Origin: Panagrolaimus kolymaensis
Lineage: Eukaryota > Nematoda > Chromadorea > Rhabditida > Panagrolaimidae
Reading direction: 5' to 3'
NCBI GenBank assembly: GCA_028622995.1
Contig: JAJQJQ010000003.1
Location: 8,308,001-8,372,000 of the forward strand
DNA length: 64,000 bases
The notes beneath the pieces were generated by a model that did not search any database, was not told where the DNA came from, and saw only the letters and a program-made list of their open reading frames with translations. This document shows, in pieces, positions 46,595 to 58,926 of this stretch (position 1 is its first letter; each line of letters begins with the position of its first letter). A program made the translations under genes and the position numbers.

Positions 46595-49500
46595 CCTAGA
46601 AATCAAAAAAATAATCAAAATCAAAATCACGGGATTTAAAAAAAGTTTGATGGAAATCAAAAAAAATAATGAATCATCAACAAAAGTTTTTATCGCGCAT
46701 AAAAAAAGATTTAGATTTAACGGATAAATATGAAAACCGAGAATGAAAAGCAACCGATATAATCCTCGAGGCGGCGGGGGCTGTAATGTCGTCGTTTTCA
46801 TTAATGATCACCAAATCACACGGGTGGTCATTATTATCAACTTGCTTTTTTACTTATTCTCGTGCCATAGTGAATGGAAACAGTTGTTGTCGCCGCCGCA
46901 AAGAAAAAGTGAATAAGTAATCCTGTTTTTAAATTATACTTACATATTTTTTCATTAAGAAAATGAATGTAAAAGAAAAAATAAGAAAAACAACAAGTCT
47001 GAGAGAGTTTACTTAAGCTAAAAACAATAAACATGATTTTGAGTCTTTGGCTTAAGCTTTAATTTCTAAACAAAAACATGTTTTGAAAATAAAATAACAA
47101 AAGCAAAAAAAGAAACGAGAAACGAAAGAAAACAAATATGTAAATAAAAATTCCTTAATGGACGACGTTGCCAAAAAAAAAAAAGAAATAGGCTTTTGAC
47201 AAAAAAAAAGCAAAACTAAAATTTGAAATAGCTTTTTTGTTAAAATCCATTCATTCAACTTCCTAACAACTTTTTCGAAGTATGCTGCTTTGTTCACTTC
47301 AAAGAAAAAATGCCCGCCGCTTTTTGATCATCTTTTTTTTATTCCTACGTAACTAAGAGACCCGAAACGAAATTATACAACCGATGACAACAGAGTTTTT
47401 CCAAGCCCTATAGTCCTAGAACGAGACCCATTCTCGTAGTCGACGACGACAAAAGCGACGTTGTCCGCCGCCGCCTCCCCATTCATTCAGCTTTTTTAAC
47501 AACCCCAGTCAGTCAGTTGCTTGCTGGCTTGCAAAAAAAAAATATTGAGGCCCGAAAGCCGTTCGTTCAGGAAATTTTTTTTTCGCAACTTGTGGTGACG
47601 CCTCCACAACACCGACACACACGCGGAAAATGCCGACTATTTTCTTTCTTCTTTTTTTTGTGTTTCGTGGATTTTTAGTCACATAAAAATAAAAGAATGA
47701 ACGAGAAAAAAAATAGGAAGACAATTGAGTGAAAGAAAGAAAAAAATTGAGGAAAAGCACAACCAACGACAGCCGTCGTCGTAGTTTTGTTTCTGCTTCA
47801 AATTCAATTTTAAAACAACAGATGATGATGACGACCGATGGCTAAAAAGCATAAAGAAAAACCATCAAAAAAATTTAACTCTTTTTTTTGTTTGAGTGAA
47901 ACAACGAGGACGACAAGATAATGGATTTGAATTTTTTTGGTCTAAACTTTAAAATTAAAAGGTAAGTGATTAAGGTTTGAAAAATAATATGACACACGCA
48001 AAAATATAATAAAATATTGGAAATGATGTTGGACACAAAAAATGACATGCATTTAAAATAATTGTGTAGCAGGAAAAAAGAAAATATGTCATTTTCAGGA
48101 GGGAGAAAACGAGGGAGGAGGATTACCAAATGCAACCAACATTTAATTCTCATTATAAAAATGCTGTCCATTCATACAGAATACAAATTTTAAGCAAAAA
48201 AAAAAGAATCACATTTTAAAATTATAATATTTTATTTTTGTGTTTTATGTTTTAAATCAACGCCAGAAAAAAAATCAGCCAAATTATGAATCAAAAATTT
48301 ATGATAGTTTTTTTTTTAAAAAATATTCCAAAGAAATATGAATGGCAAATTTAAAGTTTATATTTTAGCGCATTTTTTCTTTAAAAAAATTATCTTCGAA
48401 AAATTGTTCCTTTCTTTCAGAATGAAATTTGTAAATGTATGTATTCGCCCCCTCTATGAGAAAATATGTAGAAATAAAAAAGATACAAAGACGAGACGAA
48501 AATTATATTACCACACATATTCACAAGAAAAAGCAAAAAGAAAAACACAAAAAAAGAAGGCTCTTTTTTTTGCTTTTGTTGTGGGGAAACCAAAACCCAC
48601 CACCGGAAGCGGTGATTGAGTCATTATTTTAAAAAGAATGAAAGAGAATGGAAACTAGCCAATATCGTTCCTTCCATAAAAAAAGAAAAAACACAAAAGC
48701 CATTTATTTTACAACAATAACTATCAGCCAAAAAAAAGAAAAACGAAAACATGGCAAATAAAAATTTGAATGTCTTTTTTTAAACAAAGAAAATCATTTT
48801 AGGAAAAACTAAGGTTGTGTCCAATGTTTTTTTATTTTTATTATTGCGCGATTTAAATTGGAAAATTTTTTGGCAAAGGCATGGCAAAAAAAAAAGTTTG
48901 AGTGCCATTGACACATTTTTTTATTGCCTTTGCAAAGAGAAAGAAAGTGAAGGCAAAAAATGATGAATGCATTGGCGCGGATAAGCATCTGTGGTCGATG
49001 TCGTCGTCGTTTAGTTTGACTGGTTGGGTGTAGCAAAAGCATACATAAATTTTGTCATTTTTTGTTTCCGGCGGAAATAACACCCCTTACAGCATGAATG
49101 AAAAAGAAAAGAAAAAGAAGAAAAGAAAGAAAAAAGTTTTATGTTCGGTGCAATGCGTTTAAAAAAAATGATCCGGAAATGAAATATAAAACCATCAAAA
49201 AACAAGCAAAGCAAAAGTACGCTTTTTCACAGACAATTTTATGATCAAAAAAATTAGAAATTGCCAGAATAATGGTTTCAAGGAAGAAAGAATTCCAATT
49301 TTTTTGTAAGAAAAAAGGGGTGTCAAAAAGTGCAATTCTCTTTACATCATAGTGCAAAAAATTCAATATATATAAAAAAAGATAGGGATAAAGACTTTTT
49401 TTTAAGTAGCTTTTTAGACTTAGTAGTATAATACTCCAAAAAAATATTTATCTATCCCCCATAAATATTTGAGGACCGACCACTTGTTATTGCTGACTAG

Positions 49501-52500
49501 CCAAGAAGAAATGGAAAAAATGAAGAAGACGAGAAGAGGAAAAAATGCAAGCACCCAATAGATAGATAGATAGTTGTCGCCGACGTACGTATTTATATGT
49601 TTTTATTTGCACACTTTTGCTTTAACTTTAAAAACGTATATATTAAAATCAACCATCAAAACTTCGATTTTTTCGTTTTTTTCGTTTTTTAAAATGTGAA
49701 TAAACATAAAAAAACTATCCATCATCAAGCATAGCTTATTTTTACTCGGCAGGGAACTGTCTACAGCCAAAGCAATGCATGTGCGTGTACAATATTTTCT
49801 TTTCTTTTTTTTCTGCGCAAACCAAAGAACAGTCAAGAAAAAAAATAATCAAAAACTTTTTTTTTTTAAAGCTTTACGTAGGCAATATAAAAAAAATAAA
49901 GAAGTGCAAACATTTGTGTAAAATATGTTCATATATTCTTCTTCTTTCAAGCACACACGTACTCATTGTTTTTTTTACTCCTCTCTATTTTTTTGTTATT
50001 GCTTGGACCGGGTCGAAAAGGTAGTTGAAATAAAGTTTGTAAGTAAGATCATATTTTTTGAGGTTAAAATTTTGAAACGTGCACGCGAAAATTATTTTTT
50101 CTTTTTTTGTGTGAGAATTAAAGATCTTTTAAAAAAAATTTCCCACACGCAAGGCTTTTAAATCAAACTTTTTTTCTCAGGACAAAAAAACAATAACAAT
50201 TAATTTTTTTTGCAAAATCAGCAATAACAAAAAAAAAGTTGTTAAAAACAATGAGAAAAAAAGATTTAGACTTTGTGCAAAAAAAAAAGAGTTGTGTTTG
50301 CGTGGTCGTCGGTGAAATGAATGGAAAAAAAGTTTGCATGCACGCGATCAGATTTGATCAGATCAGATCAAATCATACGTCACAGAGAGAATTTTTGCCA
50401 ATATTTCAAACTCTGTCTCACTTTTTTTCCTTAGATATGAAAAAAAAATGCAAAAGGATTATAAGACTATAAAACTATAAAAAATACTCGCAAAATGAAA
50501 AAAAGATTTTTTTTAATGAATAAAAACGGTTGTCGTAAAAAATAGTTTTATGCTGCGGCAAAAAAAAAAGAGAAAAAATGATGGTTGTGAATGAATGAAT
50601 GAATGAAAAAATAATGAAATATGATGAGAGATAGAAATAAAAAAATAGATAGATAGAATGAAACGATTCGATTCTATTTTTTTATTTTTAACGAGAACCG
50701 GAACAATATCATTTATATTTATGTGAATGAGCGAGAATGACAAAAAAGGGAGAGAATGAATGAATGAAATCGATAACAGAGCAAATATGTATGAGATGAA
50801 GAAGAAGAAAAAATGTTTATAACTTCCGAACCAAAAATGGAAAAAAATGAAGTTAGATCTTTTTATTTTCTGCAAAAAAATATTTGGCAATAAAAATATG
50901 CAAAACACACACAAATAAAAAAAAGTAAGCGTATTTTTGAATGAAAAAGAAATGATTTTGATTTTTTCCTTATTTAACTTTCATATTCTAAAAAAAACGG
51001 TGTGATTGAGTTTTTCGTGTTACCAATCTATTTTTTTTTTCATTCAATATTTTGGAAGATACAAAAAAGTTTGAGCGTTCGAATCGAGAAAAGAAGAGAA
51101 TAGAAGGCACCAATAATAAATGACAAAAAGATAGTGAAGAAGAAGAAATTTTCTTGGGCATCCATCCAACAAAAAAAAAGAAGTTTGGGGCAGGAGTAGC
51201 TCGTGATTTGACGTTAAAAAAAATCGTTTTAAAAATATAATTTATCAATATCAATATTGATTTCACATTTTTTTGTGGTTGAAGTTTGTTGGTTTGCAAT
51301 GGAAAAAATAAGAAAAAATGTCAAAGAAAATTAAATCACAGCATCGGCGATAAAAGAAAAGAAAACCCTTCTTTTTTTTCGTTTCAAGGGTATATTTTCC
51401 GACACTTTTGGATTTATAAGTGGGTATACCGGAAATACCTTTCGCTGGCATTCCCCATCAGCTCAAGTGAGTTAGTTAAAGAATAATAATGACTATAAGT
51501 ATTTTATTTATTTTTTTCGGGATCGTAAATTAAATACAAAAAATATTTATAAATATAAATGGCTGCTAAAAAAAGGAAATTAGTGGGCGTAATAATAAAT
51601 TTTTAATTCATTCGGAAATATCAAAATCCTTCAACCACCAAAATCCACCACCTCCTCCAAAAAAAAAGAAGAAAATGAAAAATAAACGAATATTATAGTA
51701 AGCCAAAGCCGCCTGAAAAGGAAGGAAAGCAAAAAAAAAGGGCACTAGGATTATGTTATGATTTAACAAAATAAAAAATAGAAAAACTTCAATTAAGTCT
51801 GACTAAAAATAAAAAAATAATAACAAAAACAATATTATTGTCTGACACACCATCATAATTAAAAACATGATCCAACAACACCCAAAGAATTCAGCCAACC
51901 TTTTTTTTATTTAAAATAAAATGATAGCTTTTTTCTAAAAAAAATTACACAAAAGAAAAATGAAGGAAGAAGGAGAATTATAAATAAAATTAAAAATAAA
52001 ATTAGAAGAAAAAAACATTCCAATCTTCTTTTTTTTTAATTGCGTTTACGTTTGATTTTAATTTTAAAAACAGGAATATATATAACGTTGATTATTTACA
52101 TTCCTTTCGACGAAGACAAAATAAATACCAAAAGCGACAAACTACTCTTCTTTTTTTTTAATTTTTTAAACTTTTTTTTCTTGTTTCAAAGTAAAAGTTT
52201 AGTTTTTCTTCTTCCTTTATTGTTGTGTTGTCATGACAGATGCGACTACCTGCCTAACCTACCTAGCCTGACCATTTGTTAAAGAAAAAGTAAAAAAAGT
52301 TTTAAAAAAAGAGTATCAATGTCTTGAGAGAAAAATAAAATAAACTTTGATTTATTTTTGGGGAAAAAAATTAGAGTTGCTGCTTTTTAACCTCAAAAAA
52401 AAGAAGGAAAATTCTTTAAATATTAAATAAAAACTTAAAAATTTTGATATCACTTTTAAGCTTTCCGGGCGGAGAAGAAAAAAATATATACTCCACATTT

Positions 52501-54406
52501 TTTAAAAATCAAGAAATATATGAACTTTGCAACTTAAAACATTTTTTTGATGAATGAAAAAATATATATATAAAATAAATAACTAACTGCGTAGGACGAC
52601 GGACGGAGGATGATAGTGTTCAACCCAAGCTGCTTGCAAAATATTATACTTCCTTCTTTCTTTTTTTTTTTGTCGCTTATCAAAATACAGTCTTGCCAAT
52701 GTTTTTTTAATGCTTGCATTTGGGGATAGTAATAGTAGGTGGTGTCAAAGTACACACTATATTGTCGCTGCTTTTATGTTTTTTTTACGGCGGAAGAAGA
52801 AGAGTAAAAATAATAGATAAAATGATTGTGTAAAGTTTGGAATCGTATGTTTTTTAAAAACAGTGATAGGACGACGACCGCTTTTCACATTTTTTTTGCT
52901 GGTGGGATTGGATTTCAAAAACTATCACTTTCATTTCAAACTATTTTCTTAAAATATTTTCTTGAGTTAAATTATAAAATTTAGGCAAAAACGTTGTTTT
53001 TTGATTGAAAGAAAAAAGTAAAAAATATGATTTGGAAATTTGGAAACTAAAAAAATTTTTCATTGAGAAATGACAAACCTTATTTTCTCCCTAGTTTATT
53101 ACACTATCAAAATCATCATCGTTCCTTTCTTTTTTCTACGCGATTTTTGTTTTAAGAAACGAGAAAAATAAAATTTTTTCAAACACAGCTGTTTTGTGTA
53201 TTATTTTTTTTAAAGAGATGGACGACGGCAAATGACAAAATAAACGTTGTAAAGAAATACATTTTACTCGCATTTTTTTCTTTAGCAACATCAACTTCCT
53301 AGTTTATAGTGGCTAACTACAAAAAATATTAATATGAATAATTATTTCATTAAAATAATTAAAAAATTATGGCAATTAAACCTTTGAACAAAAAATTATT
53401 CGAAACTAAACTATAAAAACTTATAATTAAATTATTTCATATAAATAATTAGGTAAATTGAGTCTGTCTGAATTTTAGAAACTATAACAATTAAAATTCC
53501 TTTAATTTTCATTCACTTCACTTGGAAACAAAAAAAATGGGGTTTAAGAGACTCAAAAAGACCATATTTTACCATCCTCAAAAAGATGCTAAACACGCTC
53601 ATTTTGAATGAAAATAAAACAATTGGAAATGCCACCAACCAAGAAAAAGGTTATATTCCATGCCAAAAAAAGAAAGATAATAAACAAACCGACAAAAAAT
53701 TCCAGAGTAAACCAAAAATCCAAACTAGAAAGAGTGTATGTATGCTCTTTGTTGCTTTCAAATGTCATTAAATTTAATTAAATATTTTTTTCATCTTTCT
53801 TTTTTTTGTTTATTACTGCAAACAATTATGTTAATGAGTTTTTAATTTTTCAAAATTTTTGGTTGGTTTTTAATATGCTTTTTTTATTTAATTGATAAAT
53901 TTTACTTTACCAGGGCAAAGCTATCTTGCCTGTAGCGAGGGAGGAAGAGGCAACATCGCCTTGTAAACTCTCCAAAAAAAAATTCAAGCTAGCCTACGTC
54001 AGCAATAACGCCAACCAATTTTGTAAAAAAAACAAATAATAATAAAAATCAACATTCTTGGAAAAAAATGTTTTGATAAAAATAAAATGTTAATGTTGCT
54101 TAAAATAGTTTTGTAGCGGAAAAAAACACTTTTTCCTTTGCAAACCTATCTTTTCATCAACAAAAATGATGAAGAATTTTTTTTGGCTCATCAGCAAAAT
54201 TAGATGATTATTAAACATCTATGAAGATGCTCCTGCAAAATAAAGCAAAGCAAAGCAAAAACAATGTTGCGTCAATAGTTTGGAATTGAAAATTTTGATG
54301 AGGTTTGATGATTTACTTCTGATTTCCTCTTGAAAAAGAATCGAAGCCAAAAAATGAATAATAAAAGTCTTATTTCTTTGCTAATTGAAACTATATAAAA
54401 AAATAC
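46595..54406. other. Long region without a recognised gene; 5' region of the phosphatase gene at its left
   Basis: Nearly 8 kb. A GC-richer island at 47380-47620 (GTCGACGACGACAAAAGCG, CCGCCGCCGCCTCC, AGTCAGTCAGTTGCTTGC) probably marks the phosphatase promoter. From 47900 on there are A- and T-rich runs, GATA microsatellites (49559-49573, 50647-50658), a 9-bp inverted repeat at 50351-50374 (GATTTGATC / GATCAAATC, 6-bp spacer), and CpG-containing patches near 48960-49080 and 51390-51480. All open frames are Phe-, Lys- or Ser-rich by-products of homopolymers. No tRNA or rRNA was recognised. Confidence 0.4.
49559..49573. repeat. GATA microsatellite
   Basis: Tandem GATA units (ATAGATAGATAGATAG). 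Similar short GATA tracts occur near 14716-14730 and 50647-50658. Confidence 0.6.
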
Positions 54407-54414
54407 TATAAAAG
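54407..54414 (+). promoter_or_regulatory. TATA box of the Cys-rich secreted protein gene
   Basis: TATAAAAG lies 57 bp upstream of the ATG at 54464. Transcription would begin about 54437, giving a 5' UTR of roughly 27 nt. This is the clearest core promoter in the window and suits a strongly or tissue-specifically expressed secreted product. Confidence 0.6.
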
Positions 54415-54463
54415 CAGCCGATTTAAAAGAAGAAATTATCACATTTGTGAGCATAGAATTATT

Positions 54464-55332
54464 ATGCAAGCATTTACAACAGTTTTGGTTTTGACTTTGG
54501 CTTCTTACATCGCTGCTGCTGAGAATGAAAAAGGATGTTGGCGAAAAACATATGGCCGAGGTGCTGGATCTCCTATAAGCGTTTGTGATGCTGATAGAGA
54601 AAAAAGTGGTTTACTTTGTTATTCTAAATGTGAGGAAGGCTACTATGGAGTGGGGCCAGTTTGTTGGAGAACATGCCCTGATGGATACACAGTGAGTTAA
54701 ACCTAAGCATTAAGCAGCTACAAACATGAATGAGATTTTAGGATATTGGAGTAGGTTGCCAGAAACCCGGACCATATGGTCGAGGATGGGGATATGTTTG
54801 GACTTCAAGTTGTGAAAGAGATTATCCCGATGTTGGTTGTGAAAAATGGGGTTTTTTGATTTACCCAAAATGCAAGAAAGGTTTTCATAACGTTGCCTGC
54901 TGTATTTGCTCCCCGGATTGCCCTGATGGTAATCATTACATATTTCAAATTCAATTCTAAAGAAAATTTTTAGGTTTCACTGATTCTGGTGTAACTTGCA
55001 CAAAGCATTCATATGGCCGAGGAGTTGGCAAAGGTCTTACATGCACATCCGGTTATGAACAAGATGGGCTTTTATGTTACAAAAGATGCGCGGCAGGCTA
55101 TGGTGAAGCAGGACCTGTTTGTTGGGAATATTGCCCAAGTGGAATGTTTGAATGCGGAGCCTTATGTTTGAATTCAAAAGCTGAATGTACAGAAGAGATG
55201 ACTAAAATTGGTGTTGATGTTGGTAAAGCCCTTCTTGAAGCGATTATCGATCCTGAAGCAATTCCTGAAGACATTGCTGAAACTATTGGTGAAGTTGCAC
55301 CGGATTTGGATGTTCCTATGTGTGCAAACTAA
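54464..55332 (+). CDS. Secreted Cys-rich protein with three related modules
   Basis: Exons 54464-54691, 54742-54928 and 54974-55332 join in phase to 257 residues. A signal peptide (MQAFTTVLVLTLASYIAAA) is followed by three modules. Each starts near a C-x(3-4)-YGRG motif and ends with CP(D/S)G: residues about 21-76 (TYGRGAG, GLLCYSKCEEGYYGVGPVCW, CPDGYT), about 77-139 (PYGRGWG, a diverged centre, CPDGFT) and about 140-200 (SYGRGVG, GLLCYKRCAAGYGEAGPVCW, CPSGMF). A Cys-poor acidic C-terminal helix-like region of about 50 residues follows. I have seen the GLLCY...GxGPVCW pattern in unannotated proteins of many eukaryotes but know no assigned function. It is extracellular; structural, defence or other roles are all open. 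TATA box upstream, AATAAA downstream. Confidence 0.75.
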
Positions 55333-55406
55333 ACTTTTTTTGGCAATTATTTTTATCAATTTTTTTTTGCTTATTTACCTTGCATATAATCATTTTTCTG
55401 TATTAA

Positions 55407-55412
55407 AATAAA
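55407..55412 (+). terminator. Poly-A signal of the Cys-rich protein gene
   Basis: AATAAA about 75 nt after the stop codon at 55330-55332. Confidence 0.5.
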
Positions 55413-55606
55413 ATTTGTATAACCTCGCAAAAAAAACTATTATAGTCTTGTTTATCTTTTACAAAAAGCTAGCAAAAATATAAATTAAATTGAAATTACA
55501 CGTGGACAAAGTTATTTATTTTAAGACTCTTAAATTTTTAAGTTTTTTAATAAAATGATATGTTTTTTTCAAAAATATTGTTCTCTTTTCTAATTATTTG
55601 TTCAAT

Positions 55607-56481
55607 TCAAACAAGAAGTGGATCAAGCCGCTTATGTTGATTACCATATTCAGCAACTGCTGCTCCAATAACTTTAGTTGTTTGTATTAATCCTCCAACA
55701 TAAGCAGGGGTTGTAATAAAATTTAAAGTGCCAAGAGTGAGAAAAAAATAAATTAAATAAGTGAATGCTCTATTAAGTTGTACATAAGGCACAATCTAAA
55801 ATTTGAAAAAAATAAGGTTTATATTTGAGGCAAAAAATAGTAAAAAAGGGCAACAAACCTCCCGTAATAAATTACATATTATGGCAAGATAAAGTAAAAC
55901 ACCAAGTCTTCCAAGGCAATGGAATGAAGTAGAGTAATTATTAAAAAGGCTATTAGTACTGTCTCCCATTAAATCCTAAAAAAATAGAAATTAAAAAATC
56001 AAAAAAATCTTTAACTTTGATTTCGGGCCTAAAAAAAGTGCCTTACTTTAAAATTTCCTTCAAAAACACTTTTTTCTTGATTCATTGCCAACAAAATAAA
56101 TACAAAAATCATAACAAATAACGCTGTTAGCGCAGCTTCATAAGCAAAATTATAGCATAAAATTATGGCAGTTGCATCGATGGAAATTAATAATAAAATT
56201 ATTAAACCAAAATTCCATTGACAAAGTAATTTATCTTCCAAAAATGGTTGCTTAAAAAGTTGATCGACAGCCAGCATTAAGGTTGCTAAGGGCAATAATA
56301 AAAAATAATTGGATTCTTCATGGACATATTTAAATGTTTCCCAATCAATGGAATTCAACCAATTTATAATCATCCAATGAGTTATTAGAATACCTCTTCG
56401 AGATCTTCGAAAAAATGGACATATTGCGAAAATTATTAAAGTTAAAAATAAGGAAAATGCCGCAGCTACTCGTAAAACCAT
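55607..56481 (-). CDS. Multi-pass membrane protein, unrecognised
   Basis: Minus-strand exons 56047-56481, 55859-55975 and 55607-55795 join in phase to 246 residues. Hydrophobic segments appear at about residues 3-22, 58-75, 88-110, 112-133, 164-181 and 190-212, so five or six TM helices. Polar landmarks are ICPFFRRSRRGI after the first segment, the loop DWETFKYVHEESN, and the tail EYGNQHKRLDPLLV. No family motif was recognised. The start is the first ATG in frame with a usable context, and an upstream exon cannot be excluded. It is convergent with the Cys-rich gene, with 275 bp between stop codons. Confidence 0.6.
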
Positions 56482-57599
56482 TGAGAAAATAAAATAACAG
56501 ATAATTTATTGCAGAATAAAAATTTACATCTGAAAAAATGGCGTTAAAAAAATAGTGAATCATTAAAGAAAGAAAAAAAGTGAGAAAATAATCAAATCCA
56601 ATCGATTTTTTTTGATTTTTGTCTGTCGAGATAAAACCCGTTTTTTTTATTTGTCTCATCCGATTTTCCATTGAAAAAAAGTGTAATAAAGAATTTATAA
56701 AAAGAAGAAGATTTTTTACGGGCTTAAAAAATTTTATAAGTTTTATAAAAAAAAATTGCTATGGTTTCAATCCTTTTTTTCAAAATGAAAAAAAAACATG
56801 GAGGTAGGAGGAGGACATTTTTTTGGTGTTTCAACCTCATTTTTTTGGTTTTTTGGAAGAGATCGATTGAAATTGGAGATGAAGAACGAATAAATAAATT
56901 CCTCTTCTTCTGGAAATGGAAAAATAAATAAATAAATATACAAAAAAATACACAAAGTGAAAGTTTATTTTATTTTTTTTTAAGGTGTGCTTGAAATAAT
57001 AAATATATAAACTTTTTTTTCAAAAATTACAACTTTCATTTGTATATTTATTTTTACAAACCGACACAAAATAAAAAAGCTGTAATGTGAGAAAAAAAAA
57101 ATGATAGCTTATAAAACACCGACGACAAAAGACGAGAAATGGAATGCTGCCTGCCTCCTTGCGCAGCAGCCAAAGGTTGCAAATAAAACTTTTTCTAAAC
57201 ATTTGATAAAAAAAAACGTGGCTATAAAAAATCGTAAAAGAAAAAAGCAGAAATAAAGCAACTTTTTGCTTGTTGGTGTAGTACTTATGTTTTTTTTGAA
57301 ATAAAAAATGCATTTTTTTCCCTTCTTCTAAAAAATGTGTTGCTGTTGTTGTTTGAATAATCAGTTGAATTTGCAGCCAACAAACACATACACATGAAGA
57401 AAAAAAAAGTGTGGAGTTTTTTTATTTCATTTTTTTTTTGAAGAAAAAATAAAGCATTATATTTTTTTTCCTCTTCATTTTCATTTTGCTTTTTGAATCT
57501 TTCATTTTTTCTTTTTCTTCTTCATTATATTTATTCAAATCAATATGCCAAAAAAGGACGTCGTAGTTGCCGTTGTTGTTGCTTTTTTAAGTCTTCTGC
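56482..57599. other. Intergenic, nothing recognised
   Basis: AT-rich with many homopolymers. A more balanced patch at 57115-57180 (CACCGACGACAAAAGACG, CTGCCTGCCTCCTTGCGC) resembles the promoter-type islands elsewhere and may belong to the multi-pass protein gene. Confidence 0.4.
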
Positions 57600-58035
57600 T
57601 TCTTTTTTTTATTTGTCACTGCTTTTTCTCTTTTTTTTGTTGTTGTCATTACCCTTTTCAAACTAAAAAAAATGTGCCAATAAAATAAAATAAAATATTT
57701 CAGTTTGGTCATGTGGTGACACACTAAGAACTACTTTCTTAAGAAGCGTTGTTAAAAAAAATTTCAGCTTTTTTATTTTTAATAGCGCTTTATTAAAAAC
57801 AATAAAGCCCTTAAGAAATAAAGAAAAAAATATTTTGTTAAGAAAAAAGTTAAAAAATAAAAAATTAGTAATACAGAAAGCAAAAATATGTAGCACAAAA
57901 AAATTTAAGAAATAGGGATTTTTTAAATTCAATTTGTAGAAAAAAATTTATATTCTCTTCCGTTCCATTTTGTTGAGTTGTTGCCTAATTGGTGACAATT
58001 TTAATTGGGATTTGTCGATATTTTGAAACCTTCTA
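57600..58035 (-). pseudogene. Decayed duplicate of the small heat-shock protein 3' exon and its flank
   Basis: The interval aligns in order with about 60190-60620. Shared strings include AAAAAAAATGTGCCAATA, AGCGCTTTATT, GTTCCATTTTGTTGAG and GTGACAATTTTAATTGGGA. On the minus strand, 57956-58030 corresponds to the last exon of the heat-shock gene. It keeps RQIPIKIVT but then meets a TAG. The rest of the gene is missing. This is a duplicated and decayed segment. Confidence 0.75.
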
Positions 58036-58689
58036 AAGACGTTGTTTTATGAAAACTTCAAAAAGTGATCGGGAAATCAATGGCATAAATAAAGCTTCTG
58101 ATCGAAATATTTGAGTGTGAAGAAAAAAAATCAATAAAACACTAAAAATTTGAAATTTTGAATTACGACTATCTTTTTAGTGTTTAACTTCAAAAGACAT
58201 TCTCAGTCTTGATATTTTTTAGAATTTTATTCAGAAGCTTACTTTTCATTTCCACGTTAATTTGGACAGTAAAAGAAATGACCAAATTTCATGTTTTTAA
58301 ACTTCAAATAAAAGATGCATGTACAAATTATATAAATCGAAACTCAAAAATAAGCATTCTTAAAAAATTGTGATTTAAGAAAGTGAGTAACAAAATGTTT
58401 TTTTTACCAAGCATAAAACGATTACAAAGAAAAAATACGAAATAATTTATGGTTTAAAATTTATCATGGGATAATCGCGAGTATAATCAAACTACAAAGC
58501 ACATTTATGCGATTTCATAAAGAAAAAAAGAGCTTTAGTGTATTATCTTTAAATTCATTTAATTTTCTTTTGCAATCGGTGAAAACGAGTTGAATTTTTT
58601 TTGCTTATGTTTTTATAACCTAACGATTTTAATAGTTTTGAAATATCGTGAATCATCACAACAACTTTAATGCTGATGAAACTATGATG

Positions 58690-58760
58690 TGAAAACTTTT
58701 TTTCCAAAAACAAAACAGCCATGTGGTGACTCATCATTAACGCCTTTGTTACCATTGAAA
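58690..58760 (+). pseudogene. Trace of a further CHMP4-like copy (3' end only)
   Basis: CTCATCATTAACGCC and TTGTTACCATTGA near 58724-58752 match the end and immediate 3' flank of the intact CHMP4-like gene (CTCATCATTAACACC at 59512-59526). This suggests a third unit once lay upstream. Nothing else of it is recognisable. Confidence 0.45.
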
Positions 58761-58926
58761 GAAGAATAATAAAAAAACTTTACCCAAGTTTCCCCTAATT
58801 TTTTCTTCTTCACATTTTTTTTGCATCTAGATCGCGTTTTAAAATGTGCTTACTTGAAGCTTTATTATTTTTTTACGTTAGTTGCTATGTTTTTTTTTCA
58901 GGCATTTTGCAACTATTTCAAGAGTC

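Noticed and set aside
50351..50374. 9-bp inverted repeat with 6-bp spacer
   Set aside because: Too short and isolated to infer a function in AT-rich DNA; recorded only within the intergenic description.
51390..51470. Minus-strand ATG followed by MGNASE and a GT donor, suggestive of a myristoylated first exon
   Set aside because: Only six codons, and no downstream exon with matching phase was found; most likely chance.
53586..53771. 61-codon open frame, Lys-rich
   Set aside because: Starts inside an AT-rich spacer, has no splice context or family signature, and its composition follows the local A bias.
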